A stretch of 64,000 nucleotides of DNA from Holacanthus passer (Eukaryota; Chordata; Actinopteri; Pomacanthidae), in NCBI GenBank assembly GCA_025331565.1, contig JAFREQ010000039.1:4650001-4714000 (forward strand). The letters run 5' to 3'. The translations under genes and the position numbers were made by a program. Under the pieces are notes generated by a model that saw only the letters and a program-made list of their open reading frames with translations, made no database searches and was not told the origin of the DNA. Shown one piece after another: positions 36,441 to 49,600 of the stretch; the first letter of the stretch is position 1; every line of letters starts with the position of its first letter.

Positions 36441-36492
36441 TAGAATCAGCTTTATTGGCCAAGTCATGTGTGCACACACAAGGGATTTGACA
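36441..36492 (-). repeat. LINE-type 3' tail fossil (minus orientation)
   Basis: On the minus strand it reads 'gtcaaatcccttgtgtgtgc', then 'acatgacttggccaataaag' and 'ctgattct', the familiar 3' end of a fish non-LTR retroelement (acttggcaataaagctgattctg). Only the tail is present. Confidence 0.5.
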
Positions 36493-36739
36493 TATACTTC
36501 ACATATTCTGAAGACAGAAGAACAGATTTTTTCATTAGGTGAATGAACCTTTTTGTGGAAAAACCATATTAGACACAAATTAAAGTATAAGTATTTATAT
36601 GTTTAAAACATATCTAGAATGATGCTATTCAAACAAATTTGAACTCTAATGGTGTTCTTATATGGATCTTGCAAATATAGAACATGTTTTTATTTCCATA
36701 TGATTATTTTTGAGTGTGATTGTGCCGATCACATCACAG

Positions 36740-37663
36740 TGCCGGGAAATGAGAACGGAGTGAGACTTCCTCCCTGTCGCCGCTGCGCTTGAGGAAAACC
36801 GAGAGAGTAATAAAGTCAGATCGGTGACGCGCGCACGGCACTTTTCAGGTCACCAAAACGAGCGTAGCACCGGAGGAATCACTCTCTCACCGGCATGTCC
36901 GCGCTGTATGAATTCAGAACGATCACATCAGCCTCGCCACCGTCTCACTGACCGTCCCCTCTGAGACGATTAACATGAGTCACGATTGAGGAGCTGTGCG
37001 ATGGGAACATTTTGTTCTCCGCAGCCAGAAAATGCACAACTCATATATGTTTGCATGTTCTTTTGTTGTGTGACGTCAGAGGAAAAACGCACCGAAATAC
37101 ACACGTTCTCACGGCCGATGATCATTTTGACGCGCATTTATCTCACGCTGATGATGTCATCAGTTTATGTGCATTAAAATGTACGTGCTTTTTCACATTC
37201 GCTTCATATGTCAGAAATGCTGAATCATGAGTGGGTCCAGCTGAAATGAATGAACCCCAGTAAAAGGCCGCTTACTCTGACAAAACACCGGCATGAATGA
37301 ATGAATGAGCCGAAAAGGCGATGAAGGAGGAGACAAGTGTGAACTCTTGCCTCTTTTCTCCGTGTTTCCTAAAGCACATAGATGTTCCGTTCTCACCCAT
37401 CCCTCACGTTTCTGCCGCCCCCTCACCCCACTCCGCCTCCTTTGTAAAAAAAAAAAATACGGGAGAAGAAGGAGGAGGAGGAGGGTGAGGGAAAAAATGA
37501 AGTCAATTATACAACAGCTCTCCGCAGCTCCCTCCTCTCCTCTGTACTACTACTACAGCTGGTGGGTCCACATGCACGGCGGCGGCGCTCCGTAGCCTTC
37601 ACCGGCTCCAGTCCGCAGGCATGTCTGCCGGCGGCTCTGACGGGACGGCGGACCGGCCAGCAG
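36740..37663 (+). promoter_or_regulatory. bmal2 proximal promoter, 5' UTR and first coding exon
   Basis: CpG-rich block ending in the first coding exon (37621-37663). It holds a perfect palindromic CRE TGACGTCA at 37071-37078, a CRE-like TGATGTCATCA near 37150, and an A-tract followed by a purine-only GGA-rich tract (37446-37490). No TATA box lies at a suitable distance from a defined start. The start of transcription is not fixed by sequence. Confidence 0.55.
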
Positions 37664-40600
37664 GTAGGTGCTCGGGACGGGGACGACAGTGTTAATTGTG
37701 TGTAATTCAGCTGCATACTTTTATTATCAGGGACCTCATTTTTTTGTTGCTTTCTTCCGTTTGGCTGAAAAAAACTACTACCTACTTGTGAACTTCTTTA
37801 TAAGCTTTAATTTTAGGATAAACAGTGACTCAGGTTGTAAAAATCAAGGTTGGCTGTTTTGCTAATTTAACTTTATGGTGTCAATCAGGGCTGACAACAC
37901 AAGCGTCCATTTACTTTTGTCAGCCGGCTAACAGAACAGACGGAAGAAGGACTGGCTAAAGCTAACAAGCTGCTATCTCCGGCACCGGGTACCGGAGCAG
38001 CTGGGCACCTGCCTACTAACCTACTGTACTACCGAAAATACCGATTGGCAGCAACCGGTGGAAGCCTGTCCATTCATTATTCCGTACGACGTGCTCGTCT
38101 CCGGCGGGACGTGCACGGAGGAGGAGGGGAGGGGGTAGGGGGGGGGTGCTTTGTTCCGTTTCGGGAAGCGAATACTTGGACAAACCTCCTCGCGTGACTG
38201 TAACCATGACGACCATTTTTAACAAAAATATTTTTTTATTATTTTTAAACGAACTCATATTGTTCCTACCATCTTTTTCTAACCCCTAAAAGTATATATT
38301 TTTTAAATTAGCGCAACCTTCACCAAACCGGCCCCGGGAGCTTAGTTGGTCACGTGGTCCCGCGAGGTTCGTCCGTGTATTCTTTTCTCGTTCAGCTGCT
38401 CCCAAAACTGGGTCAGTAGATCAGTGGAGCAGCGCTGCCTCCGCTGTGCAGCAGGGGGCGACAGTCGCTCCACCGCCGCTTCCAAACCCAACCAAGAAGT
38501 CAAGTCAGCTATGACACTTATAGAAGATATAATATAATCTAAACTTAAATACCAAAATAAAGTTTTAAAAATACCAGAGTATTACGTAGTACCGCCGCTG
38601 ATCTGACTGTTTAATATAATATAAACTTATACATCATTATGAGGTGCTATAATTATATAAAATAATTCTTCCATTTACGGGCTGCACGGTGGTGCAGTGG
38701 CCAGCACTGGCGCCTCACAGCTAGAAGATTCCTGGTTCGTGATGGACTGGCGACCTGTCCAGGGTGTCCCCTGCCTTCGCCCTAAGTCGGCTGGGATAGG
38801 CTCCAGCCCCCCCGTGACCCTGCAGAGGATTAGCGGCGTGCATCGTATAGATGTACAGATAATGGATGGATGGATGGAATTCTTCCATTTACACTATAAA
38901 GATGTCCTGAAATATTAAATTAATACCAATATATTAACAAGTAATATATAGTACAAGTCCATTAGGGTCAGTATAAATTCATTATTACCTATAGTACTGG
39001 CAAAAAAACACTAAAGGAATATTGTATTTGGATACTAAAAGTAAACTCCCTCTGAAGCCTATTAATCTTGATTTTCTTCAGAAAGGTTTATACAAGCTTA
39101 GAATCTGGTCACTACTGTAATGAAAGTGTATCTCACAATTAGGTTAATCAAATTAATTACAAATTAATTAAAAACTGAAATTATAATGGCAAAATAATAA
39201 TATTTTAAAAGTATATATTTTAATTTAAATATTATTATCAAAAACCATATCAGTACAATGTCCTTTAGTATTTACAAAATAATTCCCATTTCATAGTGTT
39301 AATTTATTGTTGAATAAATGTGTAATATATCATTTTTACAGCAAATTCAATTGTTTTTTAAATTTATTTTGAAAGACAAGATTTAGGCTACCAAATCTTG
39401 GATGTTAATATCATATCAACACATTAAGTGCTGACATATTTAAATAGATTTTGAAAAGAATAAGGAAGTAAAATATTAAACCGTCAAACTGTCAATGAAG
39501 ACTTCTCAAAGCTCTCCTGCACTCAACATTTAATCGTTTGTCAGAAATATTGTGTTGGCAAATTGACAACTTATTTATTTTAATACCATCACTTTTTTGT
39601 GTTTGGGCTCAGGGAGAATTTCAAGACATTTTAAGCCAGATGTCTCAAGTTATTGGCATTGAAGTCAAGTTTTTTTTTATTCTACTTTTTAAGGTCAAGA
39701 TCAAGCAATACCTAAAAAAAATTAAATATTTCCTTTGATAACAACAAAGTTTAAAAAAAAGGCTCACTAAATGAAAATATTAAATTTTCATTAGAAAAAA
39801 AATACCGGTTCTAGCCTCTATATCTACATGAAACCAGATGACAGACTTTGAATACAGCATTTCAACTAAAGCCTCTTTTAAAACTACTGCTGACAATGTC
39901 TGCATTTGAAGTGAATGAAATATTTAAATGAAACACAATGAATACTATTTGAAAGAGACATATCTACAAAAAGTTGTTTCTGGGCACAAGAGATCTATAT
40001 GCTATTATTTCCTATAACTTTCATAGTTTGGATTCATATTCCTATATTCCTGTGTGTACTTTATATGCAGCTCTGTGCATGAAGAAGTCAATTAAAATTG
40101 CATGTTCCTTGTAACCGAATATGTGCTGTGCTTTTTCTGAGGTGTAGCAGGAATTGTATAGGTCAGTGATCCAGAAATAACCCAGAACACACTGTACTAT
40201 AATCGTGGGATTTAAGACTCGCCTGCTTTCCCTGCGTCCATTCAAAGTCACAGTACTCGGTTATGTTCCCTAGAAGCAAGCAGCAGATCTCTGGCATAAT
40301 GTGACAATATAAGTGCCTCAGGTGGATCAGATCACACTGTAAAAAACAGCATACTGACCTCAAGCTGAGGTGAGAAGAAACTTAGGCATTAAATTGTTCA
40401 ATATGACTGAGTGTCAAGGACAAGAATCACCTTTTCTGCTCAACAAATAGACAGCTAGAATACTACTGAAGTATTTTTATCGCAGCCACTCCCGCTACTG
40501 CTGCTGAAGCTATTACAACACCTACTAGTACTGCTTCTACTTTTACTGTGACTGCAGCTGCATTTACTATTCATAACTAGAATGTAAATGTAACCTACTG

Positions 40601-43600
40601 TTTTACTACAACAAAAATACTACTCCCAGTACTACTTTTACCATTTGTACTACTACTTCTACGTCTACAACTACCACACACACTTGGATCCCAAAATAAT
40701 GATCTCAAAATTCTTAACTTTGTGGTTGTTTTGTGTCTCCTTGTAGTAAAATTTGTTTCTCTTTGTTGTCACTTGTAGTCTTTTTTTGATATCAAAGAAC
40801 CAGATATTTACTACTATATTTTGGACTGATGAGTCCAATCCCTATAGTAACGAAAACTATACTTCTGGAACCAGGGGCTCCCAGATTAGATCGTAACTTC
40901 GCAGATCTATCGGTCGGAGAATGGACAGAAAATACATCTGCATTATTTTAAATTAGTGATTTATTATTAAAGTCATTTTTAAGCAAACCAAAAACATTAT
41001 TTATTATAGTTTCTTGTGTGTGACTTAAATATGATTTTTCACTTTTGTCTGACATTTAATGAGCCGAATTACTAATCAGCAAAATAACAGACAGGATTAA
41101 TCAATAATAATTACAGTATTATTACTAGGCAGCTTCAGAAAACTGCAACAAAGGACAACTGAAAAAATATCAGTTTTTGCTGACAAAATGTATGAAAAAC
41201 GGTCTCCACAGAGGCAATGTGATCGGCCTGTTGCATTTTGGAAGAGTGACACATGAAGGTGACAACAGAGCAAACAAGTCAGTGTTTCCATCCACAGGTA
41301 GACATTAGTAGTGTGCACATGGAGCACTAATGGATTAATAAAACTGCAAAGCGATACTGGTGCTGTTGACGGCTCTTGAAACTCTGACCTTGAATTACAA
41401 CAAAAGGAAGCGCTCTTGTGTGCTGGAGTCTGAGGTTTGGTAAAATGGCTACGTGACTACAGACTAGTTATGGTTTGCGAAACAGAACAACATCTGTTTG
41501 AGTCAGGGGTGATAAAAGCTACATATGTGTAGTTTGAAAGGATGTCATGAGGTTTTGAGGATGGAGATGCTACGATTTTACACTTATTTCTGCAACTGTA
41601 TATGTTTGTCCTAATTACTATATGTGGATAGTTGATATGCTCTCTATCTTGGCCAAGCTAGAAACCATATACAATCTCTACAATCATCTGGCATCTTGGA
41701 GTGGGAGAAATGGAGGTCAGTTGCTTTTATAGGATGCAATGGTGCCAGTTTTGGAAAAGCCACAGCTTACTTGTATTGCATATATGGTTTTAATTGTACA
41801 AAGTTAACAATAAAAACCATCTGTTCAATTTCAACTGCGAAATAGCTCATTTTAAATGTCCACAGGGGGAATTTTACTGCGTCAATGTCAGGAATATAAT
41901 CTTTTCCAGGCAAAACAAGAAGAACTCAAAACGCAAAGCAAAGATTTTAAAAATAGCATAATAATATAATATATTATTTTTTATTATATATTTTTATATA
42001 TATAATAAAAGATGAGAAATAATAATGCTCATCTTCTTTCTTAAACAATATAATCAATGTTTCTGTTTGTAAAAGCCATCCAAATAGTTAGCAATACTAG
42101 AAAACTGACTAGAAGCACAACCAGATTGGTTAAAACAATGATGACTGTAATATACCGTCCATTCATATGTCTGTGTACGTTTGATTGCATATGTATGAGG
42201 CTGCCAGCTTCAGATTAGAGGTTGCTAAATTCCTACGTGCAAAAATTACAGCGTAGGTACGTACATACCTATGCCTTTGTTTTAACACGAGTTAAAACAA
42301 ATAATGGCACCGTCCAAAACGCTCAATGGAAGAAAAGCGTTCACATAGCTGATAATTGTTTGTTTAAAAGGAACCATTGAGTGCCTTCATTTTTAACTTT
42401 CTGCAACAAAACCGATTGTTCATCAAAGTTAATTCAATCCAAGAAGCTTTAATTATGATAAAATGGCCAAAATGCATTTATTATATTCGACATAAAGAGG
42501 ATAAAGTTTGTGTAAGGTTATTATTATATATATATTTTAGCCACTTTTATATATTTACATAAATGTTGTGAGACAGCTCTTTTTCAGAATGGTACATACT
42601 TTATTTTAGAAGCTAACTCCTCACATGTATTAGTAATTTGTAGAGGGGAATTAATGCATATGTATTTACAAAAACAGATGATTGATATCAGTATACAACC
42701 ATGTAAACTACTAAAAATCCCAATAAAAACATCTAATTTTGGTAAATGTATTGTTCATTGTCACAATATTTCATGAGTAATGGTGCATATTTTTCTCTGT
42801 TGGCTAAATTGGGGCAATTTTTTTTATATTAGGACTGTAGCCATCAAAATTTCTCTTCCCACAAGTATACTAAACATTTTGAAAACCACACTCTGGTGTT
42901 TAGTTGCAGAATTAACTAAATACATATCTTCATAAACATTTAACAGTGTCTTACTTTCCAAACATGAATTCTTTGGCTGGTTTGTTCCAGCTTTTTGAAC
43001 TAAAATGTAGTCATACATTTACACATGAATAGTCAAACTTTAAACCCAGCTAGTATCCAGATCTTTGTTCTGACACTTTAACACACACAGACACTGTAAT
43101 TTATGCTGTTTGGACACATGCTTTCTATAAATGGATACGTAGCCCTGCACTGGTTTGTGCTTGTATTGTATTGTATCAAATTACGGTGTTTCATTCTGCT
43201 GTTCTAGTGGACTTGCACAGGCTCTTTACGTCTATAATTTGAATCAGACCGTCTATACTGGGCCAAATATCTTGAAGTCATTCGAGTGGGATAAATTGTT
43301 AGAAAATGTACAGCCATAAAAAGTGCATGTAGGTCATATTGTGCTAGTCTTGTACTCACACTGAGCTTACTCCTGTGCATGTCCACCATGGGTGGTAGTC
43401 TATGTTTCTGTGTTTCAGTAATATGGCGTGTCATCTGCTGCCCTGTAGGCTTGGCCTCTCGTCAGCGCTCTCGTCACGACCGGACCTTTTTTGGCTCGGG
43501 TGTGACTTAGAACGTGACTGCCTCTACATGCTCTCGGCACCTGCACAAAGCAAACATGGTAGCTTCCCAGGGTGGCATGTTTCAGCCAGTCAGCTGGCAG

Positions 43601-46600
43601 GGCTCTCACAGGTGCCTAGGGGAAAAAATTTCATGACTAGTGATGAAATGGGAAAAAACTGCGTGACGTTAGAGATGGCGTGTTGTGCTGCATCAGCGGT
43701 GGAGGGTTGTGGTGGGTGGAGGGGAGAGCCGGGAAGCGCTCGCTCCCACATTCCACTTCTGCGTCAGTGATGACCCACTAAACTCCTCTGGAGGGATTAA
43801 AGGAAATTGTGTCAATATCACTAAAATCACTGCGCTGCTGGCTGAATTGTAAAAGTTCTGTTTTGAAAAAAGCGCACTGTGTCTGTTTGATGACCTCTAT
43901 GACCTCTCACATACACTCTGCTTAAATCTGTACACAAAGTGCTTTTCATGTATGATGTGCAAAAGTTGAGGATGAACATTAAAATTACCCTTTGAGCTTG
44001 TCTTTTTAAGTGTCTCAGCTTATATTATAAAACTATCACAATAAGTGGGTTAATTATAAAAAGTATTATCAATTACTTTCTCCTTCAGTGAGAAAAGCAG
44101 GAGAATATGGGTCAGTCACGGTCAACAGTCATGTTGAAAAGCTTTGTTCACTTTTATCAACACTTTTTTTTCCCCCAAATGGGTGTCACAGTTTAAAGTG
44201 TGGGAGAAGGAAGTAGGTCAGTGTTACCGCATTATATAAGGGTTAGGTAAGACGATAGCCCAAACCCCATTTACTCTCACGTGCCTGTTAAACTGACAAA
44301 CTCAGAGCATAGCTGGCGGTTTGGCGCCATTCAATGGCAACATTCAGCCAGTGCACTGAGAGTTCGCCTAGAAACAGATGACTATACAGAGCAGGGCCGA
44401 GCCAAGGCATTTTAAGTGTATGTGTGTGTGTGTGTGTGTATAGGAGAGGTGGGGTGTCGGTTTGGCAAGAGACTAAATAGATGAAAGAGAGGAATTCTCG
44501 TAGTCCTGCACTCAGGAATGTTTTTGGCAGCAGCAGCTCTTTTTAAGTGCCATATGCCGTTTTCCACAGATGAACATTCCTGAGTGAGATATAAGCCTTT
44601 CAAAAATAATTGCCACCCACTACTGTAAAAGCACATTTATGAGTCACCTTGATTTTTTTCTCATGAAAAAAAAAGTTGGGCTTTTGAGGATAAAAAATGT
44701 TTTCATATATTAATGGATTCTTTTCAGGTTGTAACAAAGCTTGGTTAAAATGACCTGAGTTTCAAATAAAAAAAACGTTTCATAGTTTTGACCTAAAAAC
44801 TGACCTCAAAAATACACAAACACACAAAATGGGCTACTTTATGATTGGCAAACAGATCTGCTGTATGCCCATGTCTGCTTTGTATGACTTTTATGGAAGC
44901 AAAGAAGGGCCATAATAATTTGTAATAATATGGTCAGTGCTAATATTTGCTTTAATAAATAGAAAATAAGTTAATTGTAAATAGCAAAAACAATTAATAT
45001 AGTTTTTTATAGAGTGTCTAAAACAAAGAAATCCAAAGCCAATAGAAACAAAGAAAGGCCAAAATTATTTCAATCTTATAAGCAGCGATTGTGAAATATA
45101 ACCATGACTGAATACTTTATTTTGACATTTAAATACAACTGAGGTTAATGTATTGTAATATTTTACTCTGAAAAGCATCTCTCTAATTTTTATGTGGCTT
45201 TGAAATTTCCAGACAGCATTCACAAACTGTACAATTTAAATAACTGTTCAAGCTATCAAGGTTGATTTATTTTCATTTCACAACACAGGGCTGTAAAGTG
45301 AAATGTAAGTTGAAGCCTCTACATGCATCGAAAAGATATACAAAAATTTAAATTGGAATAGAAAAGAATTAAATAGGATTAATATAAAATATAACAATTG
45401 TATGATTTCTTTACAATATGAAGTCTCATCATTTTTTGAAATCAGGCTGATGATGGACTCAAATTGTATGAATTCAAATTCAATGCTATCTATTAATCAT
45501 TAGAATTTAATAATATCAAAGTGATCATGGCCTTAATTTGCTTCCATTGTTTAGGCACTCTTTGAAACAGTTTAAAGAAACTGGTTTTTTAAATTGTTTT
45601 TATGACCTGCAATTATGTACTACTATGATGGCTTATATATTATATTTATAAATACATAAATCAAATAACCTGTAACAATTCTATGATTACTTATTTCAAA
45701 AATTAATTAATTAAAAAATAAAGACATCAAACAGCTTGGGTGCAGCAGTTCTATGATCACTGCTGTGCATCATTTACAGTGGTTTAAACCATGGCTGTTT
45801 CTTCCATTTCTTCATTCGCCTCATTTTTAAGACTACGCAATTAAAATATTCAGGGTCATCAATCAAAATTAAATTAAACTCTAAATTTGGTTTGAGGCAT
45901 TCGCACTTGTGCTTAATGAGAACCAGAGTCTTATCAGCTTCATTCTTCTTGATGAATCCCTTTTACTTGCAGCTCAATATGTGCAACAAAGCCTTGTGGT
46001 AGAGCAAGTGTCATTCATTCATTCACGGTGAATCATTGCTAGAACACATGACAAGCCGACACTATGGAGATCTCAATGTTGATGTATTTATTTGTAGTCG
46101 TTCACATCTCCCTGATAGTTGTTTTCATGTTTCAGATCCCACTGCAGAGGAAGAAGGTCCAAGCCAAGCAGGCTCGTCAGTGCCAGCTGTCGAGCTGCCA
46201 AGGAAACGAAAGGGAGATGTGGAGGAGAGGTCAGACACCCATGTACAGTAAGAGTAGCGCTATTTTGTTAGTGACTTGCTTACTTTCCAATATACATTCC
46301 TCTCATTATATATTAAATATGAAAAGACCCACAATATGTCTGTTCGATCTTTGCAGGCAAAGCCTCGACTTCCAAATGGATGATGACCTCAGCAGGTGAC
46401 TGACTTCTTGGTTTTGTTCAGACACTGTCTAGTGAGAGAATGTTGGCAAAAGTTTCTGATTTCTGATCCCTGTATTTGCAGATCTGAAGAAGAGGATCAG
46501 CAAGTCAAAATGAAATGCTTCAGGTAATTCTATTTTTACATCAAATTACTGCTCCATCTGTGCCTTGAAAAGCCTTTGTGGCATTGATTGCTCTCATTTA

Positions 46601-49600
46601 GTGTGTAACACGACCAGGTATTTTAAAACCAGGTGGCGTTTGCAATTTTGAAATAATTACATTTTGAATTCCAGGCAATCATTTCCCCCCTCGAAATAGA
46701 TCCAGCAGGTAGGAAGTTGTGGTATTGACTGTTTGATTTGGCGTCACAGGGAGCCTCACAGCCAGATTGAGAAGCGGCGACGGGATAAAATGAACAATCT
46801 CATTGATGAGCTGTCTGCCATGATCCCTGCCTGTCAGCCCATGGCTCGAAAACTCGACAAACTCACTGTGCTACGGAAGGCTGTGCAACACCTGAAAGCC
46901 CTCAAAGGTAACTCTTAACCCACCTGTTAAAAAAAAAAAAAAAAAAAAAATGTCGGTAAGGTCTATTCTGTTTCCATCTAAAAGCTTGTGTCTCCTGTGT
47001 TTTCAGCCGGGGCGAGCGGTGCCTTTACAGACACCACCTACAAGCCTTCCATCCTGCCTCATGACGACCTCAGGCACCTTCTGCTCAGGGTAGGGGCTCA
47101 TGTACAACCCCAACTGGTCTGTTTGATTATGCATCTGTCTGTCTATTAATATGTCTATCTATCTACCTACAAGGCTGCAGATGGTTTCCTGCTAGTTGTA
47201 AGTTGTGACCGGGCGAAAATCTTGTTCATCTCCGAGTCCGTCTCCAAGATCCTCAACTTTAGCCGGGTGTGTTGCACTTCTACTACACACACATTTTGCT
47301 GTTGTCATCAGATGTTAATATTAAAAAGCAGAGTTGGAGGTCGTCCTGCTGTTTCAACTGGCTAAGATGCACAACATTTAACTTAAATTGGTCCTTTATT
47401 TTGCATTTTTTTCTCCTTTCTCAAAATGAAGCAAAAAAAAGGCATTAAAATATGGAAGCACAGAACTGACAAAATGTTAGTAAAATATTACAGGAGTGAA
47501 AAATTTAACTGAAAACATCAATAAATAGGTACTTATGTAATTTATATGGAGTGTGAAACATTAATAATTAACATGTAAAAAAACAGAAACAAGTTTTTTC
47601 TTTTACCACCAATTATTTAATAACGGCAATTAAAACTTTTTTACTGAATTCATCTTTCACAACCTTTACTTTTCATTATCAATGATTATCAATTATTCTT
47701 TACACAAACATTAACATTATCAGTAACATATCAGTTATCTGTTTCCCATTTCTCCTAAACAATATTTCCCATTTTCCCCACCACGTTTTCATTTCAAATG
47801 TTCTTTATAATCATGTGATAATAAGATGAGCTTGACCATGTATGTCCGGGACAGTGACTGGTTGAGGGTGTCCCCAACATCAGTGTGAGAAAACACTGAC
47901 TGATGGTTAAAGGAAAAGTATAAAGTTTTAAATTTCTTTTTTCACTCTGTTTTAAATATCTAACTGGTAGTATTCTAGATGTATTCAGTAATATTTTTGA
48001 TTTGTCTGATGATCTTGTGCCGTATTTTGTTTTTGCATTTTGGTTTGGGGCACCTTATCAAAGGCTCCACTTCATCTGCTCTCAGCATGTGCATCAGTCT
48101 GTGTCTTTGCCACATAATCCCTTTGTGGCCGAGGAACCAGATCTTTACAGCTCAGTCTTCACATAAATTGTCATAATGGATGCAAAATTATGTGCGTCTG
48201 CAGATTTTATGAGAAAACAAAAGCGCATGACAACACTTTACTGCAGCTATGATTAAAAGCCTGGTAATACTGCAAGTAAAAGTTAATAATCAAGGTTTGG
48301 CAGCCCAGAATGATAACCACACCTGCACTACATTCTTGACCACATTCTTCAGCTTTGAGACAGACTGTAGGCAAGCAGGGAGGAATTGAGATTAGGAGGG
48401 ATTCCAGAGAAAAGCTTCGAAAGAAATTTGACTCCATGTCTGCAGGGCAGCAGGTGTTACCAGGAAACCACGACAGGAGACATACTGCAGCAATTGTCTT
48501 CTTGGTTCTGTTCAGAGGTTTCACTTAAGAGTCCAGATCATTTACTGTATGTAAGCATATTTCATACAAAGAATGCAGCTCAATGCGCTTTACAATGAAG
48601 GAATTACATGCACCAAGTGCTTCACATAAAAAGACAAAGAATTGACGTGAGATAGTCAAGTAAAGGAAAGTAAGATAATACCCACTCAATAATAATAGTA
48701 AAAACAAGATGAAGATGTATAAAACAGGGGAAGAAAGCCATAAATAATTTATAACAAGATGACAGTAAAACCCATCTGACAATAATAGTAAAAACAAGAT
48801 AAAAAAAAGATGACAATAGCATAATGAGACTGAATAACATCAGATGGCAAATTTAACACTGAATAATAATAATAACAAATAAAAATAGGAAAATAGTAAT
48901 AGAATATATAAAATGCATAAAATCAAGTATACAACATTTTTTAAGAGGCAGAGTGCAAACAAGCATATCAGGAAAGTCCCAGCCAGTTAAACGTGTAGTG
49001 TGTAGTGTAGTGTGTGTAGTGGCTGAAGTGTAGAGGTACGATTTTAGCTTTCTTTTGAAAATATTTAACGAGCTGGCTTCCCTGACATGTATAGGTTGTG
49101 TCTTCCATAGCTCTGGGACGTAAATGACAAAAGTTGGAACCCAGATTTTCTTTCCACTGTTGCTGGGAACCTCCAGTAAACCAGCAGGATAAACAGTGAG
49201 CTGTCTTGATATCTTTTAAATTAAGTTTTGATGCAATGAGGAAGGGATACACAACTGACAAACAACAAAACAAGTAAGCAGCTGGTTGCAGATTAGTTGG
49301 CACAAAAGGTCTTAAGTACAACATGAACAAAGACAGTTAAGGTTAACAGAGATATTATAAAGTCGAATAAATGGATGTTTGCCATTTGGGTTGGCAGTTG
49401 GAGCTGACTGGGCAGAGCTTGTTCGATTTCATCCACCACAAAGACATCAACAAGGTGAAGGAACAGCTGGCGTCTTCGGACTTGAGCTCTCGCCAACGCC
49501 TCATTGATGCTGCAAGTGAGTCTGTTGCCATGTCAGGTTGGAGAAACGACTAAAATGGACACCAAATATGGAATGGACATTAGAGCCAGTCAGTTTATAA

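Larger units (their letters stand above)
38893..46135 (+). other. bmal2 intron 1 (remainder)
   Basis: Very AT-rich for most of its length, with no coding exon recognised. It contains a degenerate ACT/TAC-rich tract (40485-40680), a GC-richer island (43430-43770) and one copy of a dispersed repeat (44155-44363). The 122-aa frame at 43402-43770 reflects the GC-rich island and has no recognisable family. Confidence 0.6.

Noticed and set aside
38679..38780. tRNA-like start of the element (A-box-like text)
   Set aside because: Not a tRNA gene: no cloverleaf or intact B box; it is the head of a SINE-like repeat with target-site duplication.
43402..43770. 122-aa plus-strand open frame in bmal2 intron 1
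   Set aside because: Explained by the local rise in GC content (fewer stops); no family resemblance.
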